A stretch of DNA of 64,000 nucleotides. Origin: Lactarius indigo (lineage: Eukaryota > Basidiomycota > Agaricomycetes > Russulales > Russulaceae). The DNA is taken from contig JAFKAC010000115.1 in NCBI GenBank assembly GCA_025766275.1, forward strand, positions 62,001 through 126,000, read 5' to 3'. The notes beneath the pieces were generated by a model. It did not search any database, was not told the DNA's origin, and worked only from the letters and a program-made list of their open reading frames with translations. Positions 7,500-18,481 of the stretch are shown here, piece by piece. The position numbers and the translations under genes are program-made. Each line of letters starts with the position of its first letter. Positions within the stretch are counted from its first letter, which is position 1.

Positions 7500-8015
7500 C
7501 CCTGGGTTCGCGTGTACGGGCGATGGACCAAGGGCAAGGGGGGGGGGGGGGGGCGCTAGAGCAACACGCGAAGGGGCGGCCACGTGGGAGACCCCCTCTC
7601 CCCCGGTTTGCGCGCAAGGGTGAGATGCGAAGGAGTGGCCGCACGGGGCACCCCCTTCCCCTGGGTTCGCACGCTAGGGTGAATCGCGAACGGGCGGCTG
7701 TGCGGAAGCCCCTCCCCCCTTCCCCGTGTTCTCGCGCCAGGTCAAAACCGTGAAGGGGCAACCACCGGCCCCCCGGGTTCACGTGCCAAGGCAAAACTGT
7801 GAAGGGGCAACCGTGTGGCCCCCCCAGGTTCGCGCGCCAGGGCAAAAATGCGAACAGGCGGCCGCGCGGAAGCCCCCCCCTTCCCAGGTACGCCCGCAAA
7901 GGCGAAACGTAACTGTGCGGTCGTTTGGAAGTGCCCCCCCTCCCTTGTGCATGTGCTCCGGGGGCGCGGGGGCCACAGAATGGGGCACGCGGCCCCCTTT
8001 TTGCTCTCGACACCC
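7500..8015. repeat. GC-rich degenerate minisatellite next to element A
   Basis: Seven or so imperfect units of roughly 50-65 bp repeat a C-run, then GGTTCGCGCGCCAGGG, then a short A/G segment and GGCGGCC-type sequence. Landmarks are near 7504, 7603, 7662, 7727, 7778, 7826 and 7887. A run of 16 G lies at 7538-7553. Long ORFs appear on both strands here, but they only reflect the stop-poor GC-rich repeat; I see no gene. Confidence 0.75.
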
Positions 8016-8029
8016 CCCTCTCGACTTAG

Positions 8030-8186
8030 ACAAAAAAAGTACATAGTTTATGTAATTTTTATTAGCTAATAAAAATTATTTCTTTTGATTAAAAAGACAA
8101 ATGTTTTTTAAAAAAAACAGAGCACAATCACATTATATTTATATTTGTGATAAGTACATACTTTTTGAGCCAAACTTTATTTTTGG
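8030..8186. other. AT-rich stretch, no gene seen
   Basis: This A/T-rich sequence contains a palindrome around TTTTTATTAGCTAATAAAAA (near 8057-8076). It lies between the minisatellite and an orphan MULE terminus and could be internal sequence of that element's remnant. No coding signal is visible. Confidence 0.4.
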
Positions 8187-8257
8187 TTCCGAGTTTGTGG
8201 ATTGTTGATCATGTGATGTCACGTGACACGTTAGGGGGGGGGTGAGCAAGGACAGCT
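8187..8257 (+). mobile_element. Orphan MULE terminal repeat (right end only)
   Basis: The sequence from TCCGAGTTTGTG through GTGACACGTTAGGGGGGGGG to GGACAGCT matches the outer ~70 bp of the right terminal inverted repeat of the MULE at 36714-36950, with scattered substitutions. It has the same orientation and the same last bases (GGACAGCT). No transposase reading frame lies to its left, where the GC-rich repeat and element A occur. It is therefore a remnant, or one end of an element rearranged or extending beyond the window. Confidence 0.65.
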
Positions 8258-10043
8258 GAGTTTTCCAGCTAGGGTAGGTAGGGTCTCTCAAGTGCGCCAT
8301 CTATCCTTCAAGGCCTCAAGAGCTCAAGTCTTATGGAACTTCTTCGACCCCCTCCAATGCCTCTGTCTTTAATGACGCAGGTCCAGTCTCAACACCGACG
8401 TAGGGCTCTTAGGAAACCCAAAATTCCCGCCAATCGCCCAAATATTACTCTTGAGCGGCATCGTGTCCACCCGTCGTACCTGCCCTCGTCCCTGCGTGTA
8501 GCCTAACTATCGCCCACATTCGTTCTCGTTACGGTACGAGTGGAAGGCTGGAAGCTGACGCGCTGTAAAGAGAAAACAGTAATGCCCTATGAAGGTGTTG
8601 TCGAACATGCAAAGAAGTTGCTGGACATACTGGAGGTTATGGTGCAGGTAAGTCTGCCAGAGGTGAGGTGCGTCTGTGACTTCAACTGGTACTTGACTGA
8701 CGCGACGCTTGGTTACAGCAAATACGAGCAGAGGGTTTATCATCATCACGTTGGCGAAACGAAAGCCCTTTGGACGTTTACGGATGTTGCTGTACCCTTC
8801 GCTCCCCTTATTCAATATCCCAGAAGTCCTCCGTGTACCCCAACCCGTAGTTGACTTCCGTGTTGCCTTTCAAGCCATGCCGAATAATGTAGTCCTTCAA
8901 GTATGTGCAAGAGCAAAAAGGGAGACTGCGCCAGTCGAGCTCGCGTCTTCTTTGTGAACATGTGGACAATTATTTCGTCTGTACTGTCACGACTACGTAT
9001 AGACACGTCGCCCACGCGAGTTCATATTCCGCCCTAGGTCGGTTCCCTACCAATACTGGTACAATTTGACTCACCCGCAAACGTTCTATACGGGGAGAAC
9101 CAATCATTTGAGGTATATCTTTATCGACCTCAGTTCGTTTGTCCATTTTCGTTCTCACCATATGGACATGATGATGATGTGATGTCGTCAATAAACCCAA
9201 CTTTAGCCTCTCCACGATACTTCTGACTTTCTCCTTTCCGTCTCCCACATATATGTCTTGTGTGCCCCCACACCCTGCACGAACACCATGCCATCGTTCT
9301 GTCCTACCACTACTTCCCCACGCGGACCTGACTGCCAAGCTCTCGGCCCCACCCTGCCCACCCGACCGAGATGGCCTTGATGTGTGAAATTTTGCACAGG
9401 AATATGCACCTGGGACTGGCGGCGGTGCATTTATGCGGAGGGTAGATGTGGAGGGTGATTCAGGATCTGTGGTGTTTGAGGATCCGAAGAGAGGTCATCA
9501 GTGAGTCCTCACTTTTCGTAATGTATTCGCGAGCTGATCTATGGAACAGAAATATCTGAGCTACGGTATGAATGTACGCACAAGTCGGACCTGTATACGG
9601 TAGCAAAGGAGGTGAAACGGTACGCATAATAGTTGCTGTGTGTCGCACGCCGCTTTGTTAGTCTGCTCCTAAAAATAGATTTATTTTACTAACCGTGGGA
9701 AGATCTCTTTCGTCTTCATACATGGCTGATGTGGTTCTGATCAACGGCCTTGCTAGACAGACTCTGGGTGCCGCTACTCGATTTCCAGACACGGTCGACA
9801 TGACCTTCAGAAACAGCAGAAGATCAGCAGCTGACTTGAAATGGCCGGAGGCTGTGAAGTGCTTCGGCGCCGGTACGTTACTGATCGACCACATTTTGGT
9901 CATCCGTCACCACCTTCCTATTCTTATAGGCGCAATAACGGAACCCTTTATCAACAGCGTTGCGAGTCCAGACATAGTGCGCCCCCGTCACCCACCTTTT
10001 CTCCCCTTCCATTGCTGTCAACTCTTATTCTCCCTTTCTTGAC
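8258..10043 (+). repeat. Duplicated upstream block before DUF6534 copy 1
   Basis: This non-coding block is present upstream of several array genes. Recognisable stations are a TTGGCGAAACGAAAGCCCTT segment (about 8752-8775), the GTTTGTCCATTTTCGTTCTC segment (9139-9158) and a stretch around 9383-9500 reading GGACTGGCGG, TTTATGCGGAGGG and GTCATCAGTGAGTCC. The block near 16600-18480 is its fullest same-strand counterpart; inverted copies lie near 21590-22940 and 51276-52733. No intact ORF is conserved between copies, so I read it as regulatory or intergenic DNA carried along by duplication. Confidence 0.6.
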
Positions 10044-12018
10044 ATGCCCGCATTATTTCCCATGCACAACACCCTTGGGGCGTTGTTCATCGGCACTGTA
10101 CTTTCGTCTATGTGCGTCTCGGTGTCAGTAATACAATGTCGCAGCACCTGATCGAGCCCAATCGGCCATGTAGTTTGTATGGCGTTACCTGGTTGCAAGT
10201 CTATTCCTACTATAGTAGTCACTGCTCAAGGGATCGGTGGCCTCTAAAGTGCTTTGTGAGGGCCCCCATGTGCCGTGGCGCGTCATGCTCAGAACCTCAT
10301 TGAAGCTTTGCAGGTCGCTTTTTTGATGTATGTGTTTTCGAAAGCTTCCTATCGATACATGATATTGACACCATCGTTGGCTAGGCTCGTTGACTCGGCC
10401 AACCTAGTTTTCGTTGTTTACATGACTTATCATATTGGTGTCACAAATTTTGGGGATTATCTGTCCAACGCATTCAAACCACTGGCATGGTGAGCCGTTC
10501 CAGAAGTACTATTTTAGTCAAGGTTCTTATGAGCATTCAGGGGCCAACCTGTACGTCTGCCGTGACAGAGCTTGTCCTGAGGCTTACGAAAGCAAATATC
10601 TCTCCAAAGGCGATTACTTTATCTGCCAGTGCGCTGGTCTTTTGTTATTAGCCTTTGTCCCCAATTTTTATGCATTTTTAACCAGTTGTTCTCGAAGTTC
10701 CTGTGCAGCAGTACGTTTTCATGCGGGGCTCACGAAGTAACTCTTCCTGAAAATGATGTAGTTTCTACGCGTATAGGATCTATCGTCGTGAGTTCTTGTT
10801 ACTTCTTCATCTGGGTGAGACTTATTTTAGTCCAGTGGGCGGGGGGTCTCCTTTCCTCCCAGCGGCGATTGTACGTAGCGCAATTTTCTCGGAGCTAGCA
10901 CCCACTTACATGAGCAGTCCGTCGTCTCACTGACAGCACTTGGTGAGTTCTCCCTAGTAGCATACTTCGACGCTTTCACCTCATTTTTCCCAACTTTTCA
11001 AGGTATTGGGGTTGGTATGTTCCATTCCTTTATTTATGGGTTGCTGCGGCCTTATCCTCGTCTTCAGTGTACAGTGTAGAAGTGTCAGTCGTAGTTTCAC
11101 ATGTTCTTTTCCTTGTTTCTTCTCACAGGTTTTGCGTATAGCATGAACCACATACACGACCCGGGCATTCACTTTCAGGCACATTCGCTCCTCGTTTTAT
11201 GATTTTGGCTTTAATCATTAATTGCCACTCATACCAGGGGCTTTCCATTGCGGGGTTATCTTGCAAGGTTGTCTGCGACGTCTTCATTACTTCTGGAATG
11301 GTTTATTACCTCTTAAGAAACCGTACTCAAGTGAGGAGGTACGTCCGCCCCCGAACATGACAAAAATGACTTTACTCTGCTCACACCGGCTCTCTCTCTA
11401 GAACCAACAATGTGCTGAACCTCCTGGCGATTTATTCTGTCAATTGCGGCACACTTCACTTGTGAGCAAATGCCTTGATCGGTGTTGACTTATTTTCTGA
11501 CAATTGTTCTATTCTGCAGAGCGTTCGCTATCTCTTCTGTCACTTTGGTACGATTAATTTTTTTACCTCCTGTATCCTCCTGTCAAATATTGACTCACTG
11601 AATAAAGCTCGCCAAGTATCGAAACGCGCTCATATACACGCCGTCCCTGTTCATCATGTTTCGACTCTCTCTCTGCGCGTTCATGGCCATGTGCGCCTTT
11701 TTTGTTCGTTGTTCCTTGACGTCTTTCTGATTCCTGACATTCTACCCCAGCCTGAATTCACGAGATAACCTTCGCGAAACGCTCGACGGACAAGATGGCG
11801 TTGTTGTTGCCACGCTCACACAGCTCAAGGCACACGCGGGCCGGGGTACCGTGGACCCGTCCAGTACACAAGATACGTTGGAAGCAAGCACCGGCACCTA
11901 CACGGCTGTCCCGAAGGGTCTCCCACCGCATTCCGTTTACTCCGATACGACATTCTCAGCAAGTGTGATAGCTTTTGACAGAGAACGGTACGCAGTACCC
12001 CCTGTCGTCGTGATGTGA
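10044..12018 (+). CDS. DUF6534-type multi-TM protein, copy 1 (possibly pseudogene)
   Basis: A multi-exon gene encodes a hydrophobic membrane protein. Exon 1 (10044-10111) gives MPALFPMHNTLGALFIG. After a GT-AG intron, exon 2 (from 10174) gives YGVTWLQVYSYY and RDRWPLK. Later exons give VTNFGDYL, FYAYRIYR, SCKVVCDVFITSGMVYYL and TNNVLNLLAIYSVNCG. The final exon (11751-12018) opens with LNSRDNLRETLDG and ends in a soluble Ser/Thr-rich tail. This exon series matches the agaricomycete DUF6534 family (unknown function, about six to seven membrane helices). Relative to copies 3-7, the conserved segment near 10510-10551 is 1 nt shorter, so this copy may be frameshifted. It is the first of seven tandem paralogues and closest to copy 4. 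Confidence 0.65.
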
Positions 12019-13552
12019 ACGAGTAGATACGTCAAACCTCAGGCTCCCTATGTAGTTCTATTTCGTTTGTTCTTTCGCTTTTTCGTGCTGTCGTCTCTCT
12101 TTCCTGTTTGGACTGCTTCCACAATTGGGGAAACAATGGCTTAGGGACGAGATAGCTAGCTGTTATGTACGATCAAATACCCTCAGACGGGCCTGGATTA
12201 CTCATGGTCATCACAAACGGCGTGTGCCAGATGGCCCAGATCACATATTACTATATACCACGTAGTTACGCTGTTCAAGACTCAGCTAACAAACAAATTT
12301 ATACTTTAACGCCCTCTCTTCGCCGCCCTCCCTCCCTTGACTGCCGGCGGGACATTTCCTGAATACGGTAGGACACTCATGGCCAACGTATAACTAACAA
12401 CAGTCAGGCTGGCATGAAATTGAGAGTTATCACCAAGTTGCAGTACGGTGGCAGTCAGTCTTTGGGAGTCACTGCCTTGATCTGCGTTTTAGGTTCGACG
12501 TGGACTGCCAGTGGGAGGGGAAGAGACCGGGGTATGTTTTTTTTTATTTTCAAAAAAATTGTTTATATCCTAGAGTGCAAGCCCGAGGCTTAGATGGGCG
12601 GGGCCCCAACCATTCGCGATTGCGTGGGAAGGTAAGGCTGGGCGTCAAACGCCGAAAGTTCCGTGTGCCGAGGGTCAGCCTCACAGGGACACCTGAGGCC
12701 TGATGCAGGCCTGATGCCTGATGGCTTGCCCTCTTCCGTCGGCCTCATGTCCTGCGCCCTGCTTGGGGGGCGCAATACCACCGTTGTGTCCTGCTACGAT
12801 CTTCCCACGACCCACGCGTCAGTACCCGACTGCCAAGCACTTGATCCCGGCCCACTCGAACGAGACGGCTTCGATGTACAAAAATTTGTGCAGCAAAAAG
12901 CACTTGGGACAGATGGCAGCGGCGGGTTTATGTAGAGGGTGGTCTAGAATCTGGAACGTTTGTTGGGGGAGAGGCCTCGCACTTATTCTTAAGGGTGCTC
13001 GCGAGCTGATATGTTCGGCAGAAGAACCCGAGCTACGCGCTCAACCCGAACCTGTATACAGCATGAAACGGCGCACACAGTAGTTGTTGCGTTGCACACC
13101 TGGTTAGCGGACGCACGAGCGTACAGTATGTCTTGGACACTTAGAAATTTACTCTGCGTGGGAAAGTCTCTCCTTTCTCGTCACGGTTTACTGAGTCGTA
13201 GACCTGGCTCCGAGTCTGATCAACGGCTGCGCTAGACAAACTCCATGCCCACCGTCACCCAGACGTTCAATATCTCCAACCATGGTTGACCCTCAGAACT
13301 GGTGGAAATCACCCACAAACTCGAAATGACCGGAGGCTGAAATGACCGGAGGCTGTGAAGGGCGCCCAGGCTGCTGAGTCCCTGATCGACCTCTTTTTGA
13401 TCATCCATTACCGCCCTCCCATTGTAGAGGCGCTATGATAGATGCCTCATTAACAGCGCCGGGAATTGAGCGGAAGACCAGTCCCATTGCCCACCCTTGT
13501 CCCCTTCCATTGCCGTCGATTATTATCCTCTCTTTCTTGATTCTTATCTGCC
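12019..13552 (+). other. Intergenic, partly duplicated upstream block
   Basis: No supported gene lies here. 12020-12480 resembles sequence downstream of copy 4 (around 39530-39850), including the GTACGATCA segment. 12480-13552 carries a shortened form of the upstream block (around 12820-12960 it matches 9340-9470). A T-run and an A-run lie near 12538-12560. Confidence 0.5.
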
Positions 13553-15528
13553 ATGCCCGCATTGATTCCTGTTCACAACACTCTTGGAGCGTTATTCATC
13601 GGCGCCGTCCTCTCGTCCATGTGAGTCTCATTTTCTGTAATACAATGTCGTACAACCTGATCGGGCCCAATCGGCCATCTAGTATCTATGGTGTTACCTG
13701 GTTGCAAGTCTATTCCTACTATAACAGCCACTGCTCGAGGGATCGGTGGCCTCTAAAGTCCTTTGTGAGTACCCCACATGCTATGTTCTATGCCCGTGAA
13801 TTTAGTGAAGCCTTTGCAGGTCGCTTTTTTGATGTATACATTTTCGAAGCTTCGCTATCAGATCCATGATAGTGACATCATCGTCAACTAGGCTCGTTGA
13901 CTCGGCCAACCTATTTTTCGTTGTTTACACGACGTATCACGTTAGCGTCACAAATTTTGGGGATTATCTATCCGACGCATTCAACCCACTGGTATGGTAA
14001 GCCGCTCGAAAAGTAATGTGTTTGTTGAGGTTCTTTATGGGGCATCTAGGGGTCAGACTGTACGTCTTCCATGACACAGGACTGGTATAGAGACTTACAA
14101 ATATCATTCTGAAGGCGACCACATTAACTGCGAGTGCGCTAGTCTGTTATGACCAACTTTTGTCCAAAATTCTTATGCATATCTAACCAGTTGTTCTCGA
14201 AGTTTCTGTGCAGCAGTACGTATTCGCGCAGAGTCCACGAAGCAACCCTTACTGAAAAGGACGTAGCTTCTACGCATATAGGATCTATCGTTGTGGGTTT
14301 ATTGGTGTTTTCTGTCTGTTAAATTTATATTCTTCCAGTGGGCAGAGGATCTCCGTACCTGCCAGTAGCGATCGTATGTATACGCAATTTTTTTCTGAGC
14401 TGCTCGCCCACTCATCTGAGTAGTCCGTCACCTCACTGGCAGAATTCGGTGAGTTCCTCCGCCGTTGCATGCCTCGAGACTTTGACCCTATTTTGACCGG
14501 CTTTTGTAAGGTATTGGGATCTGTACGTTTCTCCCTTATGTTGCTTATTTTGTGTCGCTAAGGCCTTATTCTCATCTTCAGTGTACAGTGTAAAAATGTC
14601 TGTCGTAGTTGCACATATTCTTTTCCGGGCTCTTTTTCTCACAGGTTTTACTTACAGCCTGGAGCACGTTCACGAGTTGGGCATTCGCTTTCAAGTACGT
14701 TTCTCGTTTGATGATGTGAGCTGCAATCTCTAATGGCCGGTCATAACCAGGACATTTCCATTGCCGCATTATCTTGCAAGGTCGTCTGCGACGTTCTCAT
14801 TACTTTTGGAATGGTTTATTACTTCTTGAGCAACCGCACTCAAGTTCGGAGGTAGGTTCTTGTTCGGACATCACAAAGATGTCATTACTTTATTTACACC
14901 AGCTCTCTTCCTTCTAGAACCAACAACGTGTTGAACCTTCTCTCGATTTATGCTATCAATTGCGGAACGCTTCACTTGTGAGTCCAGTGGACCAATCGGC
15001 GTCGACTTGTTTTCTGAGAATTGTGCTATTCTATAGAGTGTTCGCCGTCTCTTGCGTCACCTTGGTACGCTTCGCTTTTACCCGCTGTGTCCACTTGTCA
15101 AATATTGACTCCCTAAACGAAGCTCGCCAAGTACCGAGATACACTCATATCTACACCGTCCCTCTTCATCATGTTTCGGCTCTCTCTCTGCGCGTTCATG
15201 GCTATGTGTGTCTCCTTTGTTCGTTATTCCTTTGCGACGCTCCTAATTCCTGACATTCTCTCCCAGTCTGAACTCTCGAAATAACCTCCGCGAGACGCTC
15301 AACGGACCGGAAGGTGGTGTTACCACATTAACCGAGCTAAAGGCACGCACGGGTACCACAGTCCCATGGGACACGCAGAATACAGCAGAAGCGAGCACCA
15401 GCACAGCCGTCCCGAAGAGTTACCCACCATTTTCCCCTTATCCCAACACTTCATTCTCAACCAGTGTGATAGCTCCCGACCGAGAAATGTACCCTGTACA
15501 CCCTGTAGCCGAGGTCGTGACGGTATGA
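13553..15528 (+). CDS. DUF6534-type multi-TM protein, copy 2 (possibly pseudogene)
   Basis: Same exon order as the other array members: exon 1 13553-13620 (MPALIPVHNTLGALFIG), exon 2 from 13683 (YGVTWLQVYSYYNSHC), then the VTNFGDYL, FYAYRI, CKVVCDVLITFGMVYYF and TNNVLNLLSIYAINCG exons, and a last exon 15267-15528 beginning LNSRNNLRETLNG and ending with TGA at 15526. Splice sites are GT-AG with short introns. The conserved segment near 14020-14050 has one extra T (TTCTTTATGG) relative to copies 3-7, so a frameshift is possible if that segment is coding. Function is unknown; a membrane location is inferred from the hydrophobic exons. Confidence 0.62.
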
Positions 15529-18481
15529 TATATCAAGTCGTCTGCGTAAATCTATCTCGATGGCTTGGCGACAAGAGGGCTGGCTGTCATGTACGATCAA
15601 TCAGTCTTTCGAATGACACCCTCTGACAGCCCTGGGTTGCTCAGGGTTATCACAATCGGCGGGCGCCAGATCTCATATTATACGACGTATTTCTGCCCCG
15701 TTCAGCGCCCGCTGCCAAATGAAATCTCTATTTATTGTCGCCCTCCCCAGACCCCACTCGCGCCTCCACCACTGGCGAGACGTTTATTGCATACTGTATG
15801 GCAGGATGCTCAACGATAACGTCTAAGCGATCGAGGGTTTCAGTGACAGACGGGGCCGGGATCGAACTGGGATCGTGTCTTCAAGTGGCTGCACGCTGGT
15901 TGCAGTTGGCCTTCTGAGCTGCGGTGCTTGGTACCATTCCCGTCATACATTGTACTGTGTTACTACAGTTAAAATATTCCAGTCGCGTTTAGTGGCTCAT
16001 TCAGTAGATGAGGCTTTTATTCACTACTTGTGTGTTCCCCTATCTCGACGCAGAGGGATTGCGATTGAAGGCTCCGCGTTCTCCAGGAAACGTCCCTAGA
16101 TTATCCCCGTACTCGTGACATGCACAAGTAGCAGGTCCAGTGACCACGACCGCGCATCGTCAAGTGTGTCAAGCATGATGATTAACGGTACTCGTGGCAC
16201 ACAGATACGGCATACGGAATATGCACGGAACCGCGTCGTTCATAACCGTACTCAACGTGCGCCACTACGCATAGACGCCAACACGATCCGACTGCCTGTC
16301 AGACGGAGGGAAGGGTCGTCAAAATCGTGACATCCTAAAGGAGCTTCAAGTGTGCGGCTTGTCGAGTCGCCAAGTCGGGGCCGATCGGTATGGCTATGTA
16401 TGCTGTACACCTATCGCCCATGCTAGACCAGTCTCGCGATCACAGAGGTAAGTCCCTGAATTTTATCGCAACTGGTGCGTGCCGGTGTAGTTTCGTGCAC
16501 CTCGAATCTTACCTCGAATCAAGTCTCCATAGCACATGCTATTCGGCGGTCATTCGAACTAAATTTCATCGCGCTGGGATGTAGTCACGTGGTGAGGACA
16601 GGTTCGGCTCCGCGCTTCGACTTCTCCGGTGAGGGTCACTCGCAAGTTGGGAATCTCTCGACTGCGTCATCTATCCCTCAAGCCACACATGCAGCTTCTT
16701 CAACCCCCGTCCAATGCCTCTGACCATAAATTCACTGATCCTGTCTCAATGCTGATGTAGGGCTCAGGGTCTTAGGGAACACAAAATTCCCGCCAATCGC
16801 CCAAGCACTGCTCTCGAGCGGCATCGTATCCACCCGTTACGCCTAGCGTCGTCCCTGCGTGTGACCAAGCCCTCGCCTACTTTCATTCGGACGGTCTTGC
16901 AGTACAAGTGGAAGCTGACGCGCTTCGGCTAAGCATGGAGAGAGAGGTACCTACTGAGGGTATAGAAGACGCAAAATAGCTGTGCTGAAAGTTATGAGGC
17001 GATTAAATCTACCAGAGGTGAGGTGGAAGGCTGCGAATGGGTCTGTTTTCCTACCCAGCTTGGACTGCGGCTTGGCTGACGCGACTCTTAGTCACTGCAG
17101 TCCAGCGGATATGGGCTAGAGGGTTTATCGAGACCTCGTTGGCAAAAGTCACGAAACGAAGACGCTTTGGCCCTTCTCGTATGTTGATTTACCCCTCCGT
17201 TTTCCCAGTGCAATATCCCATTTAAATCAAGTTTTCAGATGGAGCGTCTTCATCAGATGCCCGTCTTTCCGGCCTACATTTGACTTGAATGTTATCTTTC
17301 CGGAGACCCCACTGAAGAATGTCTGAGCGCAAGAGTAAAGAGGAAGAGGAAGCTAGTTGAGGACTGCGTCTTCGTGAAGAAATGGGTATATGCGTGTGCT
17401 GAGATGGTCAATTCACCTGTACTGACTTGACCATGTTTTGACATGCCGCCCGCCCAAGTTGTACGCGATTCTATTCCATCCTGAGCTGAGATTCTATACT
17501 TTACTTATGGTCGACCTAGGTACGCTCTCTATCACTTGGTCAGCACCGGCACAGTCCGAATCGCCCGCAGTCGTTCCTTGAGTCGTTCCGGACCAGGAGA
17601 ACCAGTCATTCAGGACATACCTTCATTGGTTGTGTTGTATTTATTCATTTCGTTCTCATCATGCGAAGACAACATGATGTGATGTTTTCAATAGGCCGAA
17701 TTTTAGCCTCTCCGAGTCTACGACATTCATTGGCTCTCTCCCTCCCGTTGCGCATACGCCTTATGTGCCTTTGCACCCGACGCGGGAGACACCATACCAG
17801 CGTCCTGTCCCACTACTTCTTCCTCACGCGGACCTGATCACCAACCTCTCCCGACCCACTCGAGGGGCGTGATGGTTTCGGCTTACGAGAGTTTCTGCAG
17901 GAACACGCCCGGAACTGACACATTTATGTGGATAGCTGTCTGGGATCTGGTCTGGAGAGTTCGAGGATCTGGAGAAAGGTCGTAGAGGTCGTCAGTGGGT
18001 CATTGCACCTATTCGTAAGGGCGTTCGCAAGCTGATGTGTTGTGTAGAAAATCCTAATCTATGGTGTGGATATCCGCACCAGTCGGACATTGCATGCGGC
18101 ATTAAAGAAGGTGAAACGTTACGCATAGTAGTTGCGGCGCCACTCTTGGAATTTACGTGCGTGTGAAGATCTTTTCTTCACGATTTACCGTACGTGGCTC
18201 TGATTAATGGCCATACTGGACGGCCTCCAGGCCCACTTTTACGCCACATGAATCGACATGACCCTCAGAACTAGTGGAAAATCACTGGAAATGGCCGTAG
18301 TGCCCCATTTGTGCGCCGCCCTTGATGGGGTCACCCCAATACCACCTTCCTATTTGTGCAGGCGTCATGACAGGTGCCTTATTAAGAGCGTTGCGACGCG
18401 AATGGAAGACAGCTCTCATCGCCCGCCGTTTTTCCTCTTCCGTTGTCATCAATCTTATTCTCTCCTTCTCGACCATCTCCT
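15529..18481 (+). other. Intergenic with duplicated upstream block
   Basis: 15530-16600 parallels the sequence downstream of copy 4 (39530-40480), for example the segment around CAGGAAACGTC (16084 and 40138). 16600-18481 is the full upstream block seen before copy 1, including the CGAAACGAAGACGCTTTGG segment near 17153 and the GTCATC-GTGGGTC segment near 17990. I see no intact gene. Confidence 0.5.

Noticed and set aside
7538..7553. Run of 16 G as a telomere or quadruplex marker
   Set aside because: A single homopolymer inside a minisatellite, without TTAGGG-type repeats; it may also be length-inaccurate in the assembly.
7438..8069. Several overlapping long ORFs on both strands in the GC-rich region
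   Set aside because: They arise from a stop-poor GC-rich tandem repeat and show no conserved domain.
8540..8854. 104-codon ORF with GETKALWTFTDVAVPF-like sequence in the upstream block
   Set aside because: The corresponding stretches in other blocks shift frame or carry stops, so the nucleotide similarity reflects duplicated non-coding DNA.
15855..15880. GGGATCGAACTGGGATC resembling a tRNA T-arm
   Set aside because: No acceptor, D or anticodon arms pair around it, and the equivalent place in the duplicated segment (about 39930) lacks it.
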